Source: Planctomycetaceae bacterium (GTDB taxonomy: Bacteria; Planctomycetota; Planctomycetia; Pirellulales; Pirellulaceae). Taken from it: a stretch of 64,000 nucleotides of DNA. Location: positions 682,001 through 746,000 of the forward strand of contig JACKHM010000005.1 of NCBI GenBank assembly GCA_020638995.1, read 5' to 3'. Under the pieces are notes generated by a model. That model saw nothing but the letters and a program-made list of their open reading frames with translations, was not told the origin of the DNA and made no database searches. The translations under genes were made by a program, and so were the position numbers. Position 1 is the stretch's first letter. Every line of letters begins with the position of its first letter. Positions 17,642-26,005 of the stretch are shown here, in pieces.

Positions 17642-18118
17642 TTACCGGCTAGTTGGCAACTGGCGTAGCAAACTCACCATTTCCAACGCCGCTTCCGCAC
17701 ACTCCACGCCTTTATTTCCAACGGCGCCGCCAGACCTATTAATAGCTTGTTCGAGCGAATTGCATGTCAAAACTCCCATGAGAACTGGCAAGCCACAGTC
17801 CAAGCTTGTTTTCCCAAGGCTGATGCTCACATGGCGGTTGATGTGCTGGTCGTGCGTTGTCTCGCCGCGAATTACAGCACCTAAACAGATAACCGCAGCA
17901 TATCGATTCGTCCTCGCTAATCGATCCGCGACTAGCGGTATTTCCCATGCGCCCGGGACCCAAGCCACATCGATAGACTCGTCCGAAACATGGTGGGCAC
18001 GTAACGTATCGACCGCACCCGCCAGCAGCTTACTCGTAATCGAGTCGTTGTATTTCGAGACGACGATCGCGAAATGAGCATCTTCGGCGTGCATGTCGCC
18101 GCGGAATTCATTAGTCAT
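17642..18118 (-). CDS. ribH: 6,7-dimethyl-8-ribityllumazine synthase
   Basis: A 158-residue lumazine synthase. It condenses 5-amino-6-ribitylaminouracil with 3,4-dihydroxy-2-butanone 4-phosphate, the penultimate step of riboflavin synthesis. It forms pentamers or icosahedral shells. Motifs are FAIVVSKYNDSITSKLLAGA, the WVPGAWEIPL substrate loop, CLGAVIRGETTHDQHI with the catalytic His region, and GLPVLMGVLTCNSLEQA. It lies between rho and nusB, 33 bases after the rho stop. No other riboflavin gene is in the window. Confidence 0.97.
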   Translation of the reverse strand: MTNEFRGDMHAEDAHFAIVVSKYNDSITSKLLAGAVDTLRAHHVSDESIDVAWVPGAWEIPLVADRLARTNRYAAVICLGAVIRGETTHDQHINRHVSISLGKTSLDCGLPVLMGVLTCNSLEQAINRSGGAVGNKGVECAEAALEMVSLLRQLPTSR

Positions 18119-18151
18119 TGGACATTCGTGGCTTCGTTAATTTGCGAAGCA

Positions 18152-19636
18152 CTACCCCATGTTCATACTCATCAAGAACTCAGCATTCGACTTCGTCTTT
18201 TGCATTCGCGTGACCAACAACTCCATAGCATCGGGAGCATTCATGTCGTGCAGGACACGACGGAGCACGCACACGCGACGATATTCCTCAGGATCCATCA
18301 GGATCTCCTCCCGGCGAGTTCCGCTGCGATTGATATCGATCGCTGGATAGATTCTCCGATCGACCAGCTTCCGATCCAACACGATTTCCATGTTTCCGGT
18401 GCCTTTGAACTCTTCGAAGATCACTTCGTCCATGCGACTGCCGGTGTCGACAAGCGCCGTCGCCAGAATCGTTAGCGAACCGCCTTCTTCCACTTTCCGT
18501 GCTGAACCAAAAAACGCCTTTGGCTTTTGCATCGCATTCGAATCCAGGCCACCTGACAAAATCTTTCCCGACTGTGGACACTCAGCATTCCAGGCCCGAG
18601 CAAGCCGCGTAATAGAATCAAGAAAGATCACAACATCAATGCCGTACTCCACCATCCGCTTGGCTTTTTCCAGTACCATCTGTTGCACTTGAACGTGGCG
18701 TGACGAAGGTTCGTCGAAGGTCGAACTGATAACTTCACAGTTTCGGCCCTTCACCTCGCGTTCCATATCAGTCACTTCTTCGGGACGCTCGTCAATCAAT
18801 AGCATGATGACGTATGCATCGGGATAATTCTTGATGACAGAGCGAGCCATCTTCTGCAGCAGGATCGTTTTGCCGGCTCTCGGTGGACTGACGATCAAAC
18901 CCCGCTGTCCGAACCCAATCGGGCAAATCAAATCGATGATCCGAGTGGAAGATTCAAGCGCATCCGTCTCCATGACGATTCGTTGATTTGGATGCAATGG
19001 CGTCAAATCATCGAAGGCGATCTTATCAGAGATAGAGTTTGGATCTTGGTAGTTGATTGCTTCGACGCGCAACAGAGCGAAGTAGCGCTCATTTTCTTTC
19101 GGGGGCCGAATCTGACCGGAGACAGTCGCGCCTGTTTGCAATCCAAAACGACGGATTTGGCTCGGCGACACGTAGATGTCGTCTGGGCAAGAAAGATAGT
19201 GGTAGTCAGGGCTGCGGAGAAAGCCAAAGCCGTCCGGCAGGATCTCTAGTGTTCCTTCGCCGTACATCAGCCCGTTCATCTTTACGCGTTCTTTCAAGAT
19301 CCGAAAAATCAGATCCTGTTTCTTCAGTCCGGTCACATCGGTAACGTTTTCTTTCCGAGCCTCTTCAATGAGGTCGGTCATGCTCATCCGCTGCAACTCA
19401 GCGATGTGAATCTCGCCTTGTTTGATTCTCTCGTAGCGGTCATTCGTTTCATCGCCGCGCCGGTTGCCGCTCTCGTTAGCGATTTCCTCGGCAAGTGAGA
19501 GTGGTTCTGCCTCGTCGTCTAATTCCGGTAGGCGGTCAAGCTGCGACACAACATCGTCGGAAACATTTCGATGAATCGAGTCATTGCCGCGTGCCTTGTT
19601 CTCGCCGTTTGGGCGGGTACTACGTTGGCCGGACAT
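18152..19636 (-). CDS. rho: Transcription termination factor Rho
   Basis: A 494-residue Rho RNA helicase. The hexamer threads untranslated RNA and dissociates RNA polymerase. Residues 1 to about 70 are a polar, acidic extension absent from E. coli Rho. The Rho N-terminal helices start near IHIAELQRMSMTDLIEEAR. The cold-shock-like RNA-binding domain contains DGFGFLRSPDYHYLSCPDDIYVS in two parts, GFGFLR and DDIYVSPSQIRRF. The ATPase core has Walker A SPPRAGKTILL, Walker B VIMLLIDERPEEV and the Q-loop/R-loop region SGGLDSNAMQKPKAFFGSAR. The ATG at 19636 has AGGAG upstream. The extension could be an RNA-binding or condensate-forming insert, as seen in other phyla; that is an inference. Confidence 0.97.
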   Translation of the reverse strand: MSGQRSTRPNGENKARGNDSIHRNVSDDVVSQLDRLPELDDEAEPLSLAEEIANESGNRRGDETNDRYERIKQGEIHIAELQRMSMTDLIEEARKENVTDVTGLKKQDLIFRILKERVKMNGLMYGEGTLEILPDGFGFLRSPDYHYLSCPDDIYVSPSQIRRFGLQTGATVSGQIRPPKENERYFALLRVEAINYQDPNSISDKIAFDDLTPLHPNQRIVMETDALESSTRIIDLICPIGFGQRGLIVSPPRAGKTILLQKMARSVIKNYPDAYVIMLLIDERPEEVTDMEREVKGRNCEVISSTFDEPSSRHVQVQQMVLEKAKRMVEYGIDVVIFLDSITRLARAWNAECPQSGKILSGGLDSNAMQKPKAFFGSARKVEEGGSLTILATALVDTGSRMDEVIFEEFKGTGNMEIVLDRKLVDRRIYPAIDINRSGTRREEILMDPEEYRRVCVLRRVLHDMNAPDAMELLVTRMQKTKSNAEFLMSMNMG

Positions 19637-19731
19637 GCAAGAAACTCCTGAGAAGGGAAACAACAGATGGCCGGCACATTGAAAGCGCCGGCGGCGGGGA
19701 AGTAGGTGAATTGTAACCTAAGAACGGAATC

Positions 19732-20334
19732 CTAGTCGAGTGATTGCCAGAAGCTTTCCACCTGTCGGAGTGTCGACTCGATGGAGCCGGAGTTGTCAAT
19801 GATGTTGGTCGCTGCTGCCCGTTTCGCGTCCAGAGACTCCTGAGCAGCCTCGCGGGCCGCGAAATCCTCATCGCGCCAGCCTCGTGTTTTAGCCCGATTT
19901 AGGCGAATATCGTGGGGAACGTCAACAAAAACGATATAGTCACAAAGTCTATCCCAGCCGGCCTTCAGCATCACCGGCGCATCCAGGATTAGGACGCGGG
20001 TGTCGTCCTCCTGAAGTGTCCGGTCGATTTCCTCCCGCAGTTTTTTTCCGATTCGCGGGTGGGTAAGCTGCTCCAAAAAAGAAAGTTGTTCACGTCCGTC
20101 GGCAGTTTGGGTAAAGACGATTTTCGCGACTTGTGAACGATTGATTTGTCCATCTTCGCCGAATACGACGTCGCCCCAGCGTTCGCGAACGGCCTGAATT
20201 ACCTCGGGCTCCAGCAACACCTGGTGACCAACTTTATCTGCATCGAGCACCTTTGCACCGAAGTGACGAAGTTGCTCTGCGACAAGGCTCTTTCCGCTGG
20301 CGACTCCGCCCAAGATGCCAACGATTTTCATCAC
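19732..20334 (-). CDS. coaE: Dephospho-CoA kinase
   Basis: A 200-residue P-loop kinase. It phosphorylates the ribose 3'-hydroxyl of dephospho-CoA, the last step of coenzyme A synthesis. The P-loop is GGVASGKSLVAEQL. DADKVGHQVL matches the family's substrate-binding DAD motif. LTHPRIGKKLREEI and VFVDVPHDIRLNRAKTRGW complete the CoaE pattern. Start may be either of the first two ATGs (MMKIVGILG). It is 21 bases after the polA stop. The polA-coaE adjacency is found in several phyla, for example around polA in Bacillus. Confidence 0.96.
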   Translation of the reverse strand: MMKIVGILGGVASGKSLVAEQLRHFGAKVLDADKVGHQVLLEPEVIQAVRERWGDVVFGEDGQINRSQVAKIVFTQTADGREQLSFLEQLTHPRIGKKLREEIDRTLQEDDTRVLILDAPVMLKAGWDRLCDYIVFVDVPHDIRLNRAKTRGWRDEDFAAREAAQESLDAKRAAATNIIDNSGSIESTLRQVESFWQSLD

Positions 20335-20355
20335 GCGCCGACGCTTCCTAGAGCA

Positions 20356-23202
20356 CTAGTCCCAAGGTTCACACTCCGCCCAGTTCTTGCCGGCTTTAAC
20401 GTCCACCTTTAGCGGAACATTCAAACGCCCGGCGGCGGTCATTTCCTCAGTCACCAGCGCAGCCAATTCTTTGGTTTCTTCCAAAGGGACTTCGAACACT
20501 AGTTCGTCGTGTATTTGCAGCAGCATCCTCGCTGACAAATTCTCACGTTGCAAACGACCGTAGACATTGATCATCGCTTGCTTGATCAGATCCGCGGCCG
20601 ATCCTTGAATAACCGTATTGATTGCGATTCGCTCAGGGAGGGTGCGCTGGCGGGAATCGCCAACTCGTGAGGGATCACGAACTCCATCGACCGCGCGACG
20701 TCGGCCTAGGATGGTACTAACATACCGATTCGTACGGCAGTCCTCCAGTACCTTTCGCATAAAGGCGTCGACCCCCGTGTAACGAGCAAAGTAGGCGTCA
20801 ATAAATGCGGCGGCTTCGTCCTTGTCGATATCTAGAGCTTTAGCCAACCCGAAGGCGCTTTGCCCGTAAATCACTCCGAAATTTACAGCTTTGGCGCTGC
20901 GCCGCATCTCGCGAGTCACCTCTTCGAGTGGCACACCATAAACTTCACTGGCCACTTGGGTGTGAATATCGCGGTCTTCTGCAAAGGCTTGGCACATCGC
21001 GTCATCACCCGAGAAGTGGGCCAAAACACGGAGCTCGATCTGCGAGTAGTCAGCCGTCATCAACTGCCATCCTGTTTCTCCCGGCAAGAACGCGGAGCGA
21101 ATTTCGCGACCTTCCTCGGTACGAATCGGAATATTCTGTAGATTGGGCTCCGTCGAACTCAGACGTCCCGTAGAAGCGACATCCTGGCGGAAAGAAGTGT
21201 GAATCCGACCGGTCGTCGGATGGACAAGTTCAGGCAGGGCGTCGACGTAAGTGCCTTTCAGCTTAGCATTCTGGCGATACGCGATAATCTTCGCCGGCAA
21301 TGGATGTTGTTTCGCTAACTCCGTCAGAACCTCCGCATCCGTACTTGCGCCCGTTTTCGTCTTCTTGACGACGGGCAAACCGAGCTTCTCAAACAGCAAT
21401 ACGCTCAACTGCTTCGGCGAGTCGATGTTGAACTTCTCGCCTGCGAGTTCGTAGATCTCGACTTCGAGCGTCGCTAGTCGCTCACCGAAACGCACGCTTA
21501 ACTCACGCAACCGCCCGACATCCACCCGGATGCCATTGAACTCTAACTCTGCCAAAATCTCGATCAACGGCAATTCGATGTTGCGGAAGAGGTCGTCGAG
21601 GCCTTCCGCCTTGAGTTTTTTTTCCAGGATCGTCGCGAGTCTAAGGGGCACGTCGGCGTCTTCGGCAGCGTAGGAGGTGACTTGTTTCACCGGAACTTCG
21701 TCCATCCGAAGCTGCTTCTTGCCCGTTCCGATCAACTCCTTGATCGAGATCGTCTTGTGGTTCAGGTATCGAATCGCCATGTCGTCCATGCTGTGGCTGC
21801 GCTCGCCGGGCACGAGCAGGTAGTCTGCGACCATCGTGTCGAAGGCCACGCCTTGCAGCTCGATGCCAATGTTGCGAAGCACGATGATATCGTACTTCAA
21901 GTTCTGACCAATCTTTTCGATCGCCGGGTTTTCGAGAACTCCGCGCAGCGTTTCCTTCGCAACAGTCGGATCGACATGCGGCTCGCCCTTCGGAACACGG
22001 ACGGGAACGTAGTAGGCTTCAGCGGGTCGCCATGCAAACGAGTACCCGACGATCTCTGCCCAACGCGGATTCGTGGAAGTCGTCTCGGTATCGACCGAGA
22101 TTCGCGATTGTTGCGACATCTCGTTTACGAGTTCAGCCAGTTGCTCGGCGGAAGCAACCATCTGATAGTCCGCCTTCCATTCGACGGGTGCCTCCGCCAC
22201 AGTGAGGCCAGCAACTTGATCGGACAATCGACGAAAACCGAACTCGCGGCACAGTTCCTGCGTCGCTTCCGTATCGACACCCCCTACCCTGCCCTCCTTC
22301 CAATTGACCTCGATAGGCACGTCACTAACCAAACGGACCAGCTCACGGCTGAGTAACGCTTGATCTCGAAACGTCGTCAAATTAAGTTCACGTTTCTTTT
22401 TGCTGTTGGGATCAGCCGCGGCGAGTATCGCGTCGAGTGTCTCGTGCTTTTCCAACAACTCTCTTGCGGCTTTCGGGCCGATCAAAGGAACGCCGGGCAC
22501 ATTATCGACAGAGTCACCAACCAGCGATTGGTAGTCGACGACTTGATCCGCGCGGATGCCCCAGTCCTGCCACAACGCATCCGCATCGAAAATCTCTTGC
22601 TTGCGAATGTTGTACATCTTCACGCGATCGGTAATGAGTTGTCGGCAATCCTTATCGGCCGTCACGACGAAACAAGTGCCGCCTCTTTCCTCGGTCTGTC
22701 GAGCAATCGTCGCGAGAATGTCGTCGGCTTCGTAACCTTGGAGTTGTAAGACCGGAACACCCATCGCGTTGAGCATACGTTGAATGTTGGCGATCTGAGG
22801 CCGCAAATCTTCGGGCATCGACTCGCGGTTCGCTTTATACTGCTCGTACAAGCCGTGGCGAAAAGTAATTTCCTTTGGGTAGTCGAATGCGCAGAACAAG
22901 TAATTTGGCCGCTTGTTCTCGATGATGTCGATAACATCGCGAATGAAACCGTGCACTGCACCAACGGGCTGCCCGCTCGGGCTGCTCAAGGCGGGCATGG
23001 CATGAAACACTTGGTAGATCAACGAGTGCGAATCGATGACGTAAACAGTCTGACCCTCGAGACTGCCTGACACCTTTCCTGAATCTGGCCCAGCGGGCGT
23101 CAACTCATGAACAGGGTCGTCGATAGCCGGGGCCACGTCCGCGGCGGTCTCGCCGGAGTCGTCCGGCATCGCAAATGAAAGCTGTCGCTGTGAGCCTGTC
23201 AT
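20356..23202 (-). CDS. polA: DNA polymerase I
   Basis: A 948-residue family A polymerase with all three activities. After an unusual polar extension of about 50 residues, the 5'-nuclease domain begins at GQTVYVIDSHSLIYQVFHAM. It contains VTADKDCRQLI and VDNVPGVPLIGPKAA. The 3'-5' proofreading domain keeps its acidic residues (ISVDTETTSTNP, FDTMVADYLL, YAAEDADVPL). The polymerase domain has motif A ADYSQIELRVLAHFSGD, motif B RRSAKAVNFGVIYGQ and motif C QIHDELVFEV. It repairs gaps and removes Okazaki primers. The ATG at 23202 shares its A with the TAA stop of the PfpI-like gene, so translation is coupled. A start 13 codons earlier (23241) would overlap that gene. Confidence 0.98.
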   Translation of the reverse strand: MTGSQRQLSFAMPDDSGETAADVAPAIDDPVHELTPAGPDSGKVSGSLEGQTVYVIDSHSLIYQVFHAMPALSSPSGQPVGAVHGFIRDVIDIIENKRPNYLFCAFDYPKEITFRHGLYEQYKANRESMPEDLRPQIANIQRMLNAMGVPVLQLQGYEADDILATIARQTEERGGTCFVVTADKDCRQLITDRVKMYNIRKQEIFDADALWQDWGIRADQVVDYQSLVGDSVDNVPGVPLIGPKAARELLEKHETLDAILAAADPNSKKKRELNLTTFRDQALLSRELVRLVSDVPIEVNWKEGRVGGVDTEATQELCREFGFRRLSDQVAGLTVAEAPVEWKADYQMVASAEQLAELVNEMSQQSRISVDTETTSTNPRWAEIVGYSFAWRPAEAYYVPVRVPKGEPHVDPTVAKETLRGVLENPAIEKIGQNLKYDIIVLRNIGIELQGVAFDTMVADYLLVPGERSHSMDDMAIRYLNHKTISIKELIGTGKKQLRMDEVPVKQVTSYAAEDADVPLRLATILEKKLKAEGLDDLFRNIELPLIEILAELEFNGIRVDVGRLRELSVRFGERLATLEVEIYELAGEKFNIDSPKQLSVLLFEKLGLPVVKKTKTGASTDAEVLTELAKQHPLPAKIIAYRQNAKLKGTYVDALPELVHPTTGRIHTSFRQDVASTGRLSSTEPNLQNIPIRTEEGREIRSAFLPGETGWQLMTADYSQIELRVLAHFSGDDAMCQAFAEDRDIHTQVASEVYGVPLEEVTREMRRSAKAVNFGVIYGQSAFGLAKALDIDKDEAAAFIDAYFARYTGVDAFMRKVLEDCRTNRYVSTILGRRRAVDGVRDPSRVGDSRQRTLPERIAINTVIQGSAADLIKQAMINVYGRLQRENLSARMLLQIHDELVFEVPLEETKELAALVTEEMTAAGRLNVPLKVDVKAGKNWAECEPWD

Positions 23203-23741
23203 TACCTGCCCCTTCCTAGCACTTGAAGAATGCCCCGACAAAAATCCGGCAGGTCATCGGGCTTGCGACTGGAAACGAAGTGCCGATCGACGACAACCGC
23301 CTCGTCCTCCCAGATCGCCCCTGCGTTTATTAGGTCGTCCTTAATGCCGGGTGACCCGGTAACTCGGACACCATCGTAGACCTTTGCAGAAATCGGAATC
23401 CAACCTCCGTGGCACACCGCGGCGACCAACTTGCCCGCTTCAGCAAAGTCGCGGACAAGTTGCAACAAGCACGGATCTCGACGCAGCTTATCCGGCATAA
23501 AGCCGCCGGGTACAACCAGCCCGTCGAAATCTTCGGCGTTCATGTCAGGGATTGCGGCGTCAGACTTGCACGGATAGCCATTCTTGCCTGTGTAAACAAC
23601 ATTCGCTTCCGGGCCAGCGACAACCACCTCTGCCCCCGCTTCGATCAGCCGCAACTTCGGATACCACAGTTCGAGGTCTTCATAGATATCGCCAACGAGG
23701 ATGAGAATGCGCGTTCCCGAAAGCGGTCGATCCGATGGCAT
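23202..23741 (-). CDS. DJ-1/PfpI family protein (type 1 glutamine amidotransferase-like)
   Basis: A 179-residue single-domain protein of the DJ-1/PfpI superfamily. LSGTRILILVGDIYEDLELWYPKLRL starts the fold (YEDLELWYPKLRL holds the acidic active-site residue). The nucleophile elbow is AVCHGGWIPIS, with the cysteine followed by histidine as in PfpI-type proteins. VTGSPGIKDDLINAGA follows. Members act as intracellular proteases, glyoxalases, deglycase-like or chaperone proteins, and sequence alone does not decide between these. It overlaps the start of polA by one base, so it is in the same operon. A protein- or DNA-repair role against glycation would fit the company of PCMT and PolA, but is an inference. 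Confidence 0.9.
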   Translation of the reverse strand: MPSDRPLSGTRILILVGDIYEDLELWYPKLRLIEAGAEVVVAGPEANVVYTGKNGYPCKSDAAIPDMNAEDFDGLVVPGGFMPDKLRRDPCLLQLVRDFAEAGKLVAAVCHGGWIPISAKVYDGVRVTGSPGIKDDLINAGAIWEDEAVVVDRHFVSSRKPDDLPDFCRGILQVLGRGR

Positions 23742-23834
23742 GCTTGACTCCAGTGTTTGCGTGCGACGTGTCTAACCCTTAACGTTCTACCATCGCGCAA
23801 GAAATCAAGCGACCGTAGTGACACTTGTTGACGT

Positions 23835-25052
23835 TCAACGGGAGATCGGTTCGATGATTACAGAGTCGAAAGATAACTCGCCCGTCGCACCAAACAAACC
23901 AAGCCGAAGTAGCCCCTCACGGGCTTGAATCGGAACACGGATTCGTTTCTTGACCCGCGACCAATCAGCCGAACCGCGAAATGGCCCGATCCAGTTATGT
24001 CCAAGATCGTTGCGGTTTTCGTCGTAGAATGTAATCCCAACCGATGGCAAAGCGTCTTCGCCAAGGTTCACAAAGACGTTCGTATGTTTCACGACGGCCG
24101 ACAGTTCGATCTCGGCGACTTCGCGACCGTCGATCGGGAGGCCTTGCAGCAAGTGCGACGAGCGACCCGCCTCCTCGTTTTTAAACGTCACGAAGTGCTC
24201 ACCTTCGGGTGCCAACCGGTCGGTGGTTATCTCTGCTTGGCGTTGATAGTACCAACCTGGAATGAAACCGTTCTCACCAACTGCTTCCTCGAAGTTGCCG
24301 TTGGCAGCTTGCGGGTTCGATGGGTCTGGCTTAACGCGACGCAAGTCCTCCGCCGTACCTGTCATAGGAACGAACAGGGTTGGGCGCAAGGCTTCCTTTT
24401 CCAACTTTCCATTTTTCTTCCGCATCAAATACAGCGTCTGCTGATATCGCTGTCCCGCTGGGATGACCATCAAGCCTCCTTCCGCCAACTGATCGATCAA
24501 CGGTTGAGGAGGACCTTCGGGTGAACAAGTGACGATGATCTTGTTGAACGGAGCATGTTCCGGCCAGCCTTTGAATCCATCACCGACTTTAGTGAACACA
24601 TTAGTATACCGAAGCTGCTTAAGAGTGCGTTCGGCTTTCCGCCCCAAGCCTTCGACGATCTCGATCGAATAGACTTCCTTGACAAGCGGGCTCAATACAG
24701 CTGCTTGATAGCCGCTGCCTGTCCCTATCTCCAGGACTTTGTCCGTTGGCTGCGGATCAAGCGACTCCGTCATATAGGCAACAATGAAAGGCGAAGAAAT
24801 GGTTTGCTGAAAACCGATCGGCAGCGCCATGTCGAAGTAGGCTTGCTTTCGCAGGTTCATGGCGACAAATTCGTGACGGGGCGTGTCACGAATTGCCTGC
24901 AACACACGAGGATTCTTGACGCCTGCACCAGCCACAACCTCATCAACCATGCGATGACGAGCCGACTCGAATTGCGTTGCGGTTTGCGCGAACAGCACGG
25001 CTGACGACAGGAGCAAAGCGGTGAATGTAAAGATTGAGCTTGGGTTCGTCAT
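23835..25052 (-). CDS. pcm: Exported protein-L-isoaspartate O-methyltransferase with C-terminal domain
   Basis: A 405-residue protein in two parts. Residues 1-22 look like a signal peptide (SSIFTFTALLLSSAVLFAQTA). Residues about 25-235 form a PCMT, which methylates isoaspartyl residues with S-adenosylmethionine to start their repair. Motifs are LPIGFQQTISSPFIVAYM, the SAM loop VLEIGTGSGYQAAVLSPL and GWPEHAPFNKIIVTCSPEG. Residues about 250-405 form an extra beta-rich region (NGNFEEAVGENGFIPGWYYQ, with LGLFGATGELSFDSV at the end) resembling a carbohydrate-binding or discoidin-like sandwich. The ATG at 25052 was preferred to the upstream one since it begins the signal. SAM outside the cytoplasm is not expected, so export is surprising. 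Confidence 0.88.
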   Translation of the reverse strand: MTNPSSIFTFTALLLSSAVLFAQTATQFESARHRMVDEVVAGAGVKNPRVLQAIRDTPRHEFVAMNLRKQAYFDMALPIGFQQTISSPFIVAYMTESLDPQPTDKVLEIGTGSGYQAAVLSPLVKEVYSIEIVEGLGRKAERTLKQLRYTNVFTKVGDGFKGWPEHAPFNKIIVTCSPEGPPQPLIDQLAEGGLMVIPAGQRYQQTLYLMRKKNGKLEKEALRPTLFVPMTGTAEDLRRVKPDPSNPQAANGNFEEAVGENGFIPGWYYQRQAEITTDRLAPEGEHFVTFKNEEAGRSSHLLQGLPIDGREVAEIELSAVVKHTNVFVNLGEDALPSVGITFYDENRNDLGHNWIGPFRGSADWSRVKKRIRVPIQAREGLLRLGLFGATGELSFDSVIIEPISR

Positions 25053-25168
25053 TACTCGTTCAGATTTAGACAAGGGTCGTTCTCCCTTGGTCATTGGTCA
25101 ACAGGCCCAGGTGCATTATAACTTCTCATATCAGATGGCGAACGACAATTGATCAAGGACATATCAGA

Positions 25169-25966
25169 ATGAAGACGAATCCTGTCAAAGAGAAACTCCG
25201 TCGAGGCGAGCCTTCTTTCGGGACTTGGCTGGCGTTGGGCGATCTTTATGCAACACGCGTGTTGGCCCGTCTCGGCTTTGACTGGCTGACGCTTGATATC
25301 GAACATTCAGCGATCGACTGGTCGCAGGCCACTTCGATTTTTGGGGCAATCGCGGATGCAGGCTGCGTGCCGTTAGCTCGGGTTCCCGAAGGAACACACC
25401 ACTATATTAAACGCGTTCTCGATGCCGGTGCCTGGGGAATCGTCGTGCCCATGGTCGACACCGTTGAGCAAGCCAAAGTTGCCATCGCTGCGGCAAAGTA
25501 TCCGCCGGAAGGCAATCGCAGCGTCGGCGGGGGCATGCACGCCATGAACTTCGGCGCCGAGGCCGGCGAATATTATCAGCGTGCCAACGATGAGATCCTC
25601 GTAGTGCTGCAAACGGAAAGCCCAATGGGCGTTGAGAATGCAGAAGCGATCTATAGCCTTCCCGGCTGCGACGCGATCTTCATCGGACCAAATGATCTGC
25701 GGTTTCAAATGCGAGCCGCAGATGGCACATTCCCGACTCCAGAAGAACATGAAGCGATGGTTCAACGTGTGATCGAAGTTGGCAAGAAGGTCGGTACGCC
25801 GACGGGTATTCACGCGATGGACCCCGAATCCGCGTTGCAACGCGCAGAGCAAGGTATGCAGTTCCTTGCCGTTGGCAGCGACTTACGGATGATGACCTTT
25901 AAGGCACAAGACTACTTGAAAACGCTTCATCCCGATCAAGCTGCCAAAGACGTCGCACGCTACTAG
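25169..25966 (+). CDS. HpcH/HpaI family aldolase
   Basis: A 265-residue class II pyruvate aldolase of the HpcH/HpaI/citrate lyase beta family. These use a divalent metal to cleave 2-keto-3-deoxy or 4-hydroxy-2-oxo acids to pyruvate and an aldehyde. Motifs are PSFGTWLALGDLYATRVLA, FDWLTLDIEHSAIDW (base-binding His), PLARVPEGTHHYIKRVLDAGAWGIVVPMV in parts (the Arg and the glycine-rich loop), VVLQTESPMGVENA (metal Glu) and IFIGPNDL (metal Asp). The ATG at 25169 has AAGGA upstream. It is the first gene of a plus-strand operon with Tm-1-like genes, 39 bases before the next. The physiological substrate is unknown. Confidence 0.92.
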   Translation: MKTNPVKEKLRRGEPSFGTWLALGDLYATRVLARLGFDWLTLDIEHSAIDWSQATSIFGAIADAGCVPLARVPEGTHHYIKRVLDAGAWGIVVPMVDTVEQAKVAIAAAKYPPEGNRSVGGGMHAMNFGAEAGEYYQRANDEILVVLQTESPMGVENAEAIYSLPGCDAIFIGPNDLRFQMRAADGTFPTPEEHEAMVQRVIEVGKKVGTPTGIHAMDPESALQRAEQGMQFLAVGSDLRMMTFKAQDYLKTLHPDQAAKDVARY

Positions 25967-26005
25967 TCGGCCAGGCCGAACGTCTGTGCCGCAGGAGGAG
26001 ATCGT

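Noticed and set aside
21682..22356. A 224-codon plus-strand frame within polA
   Set aside because: Antisense shadow of a strongly conserved gene.
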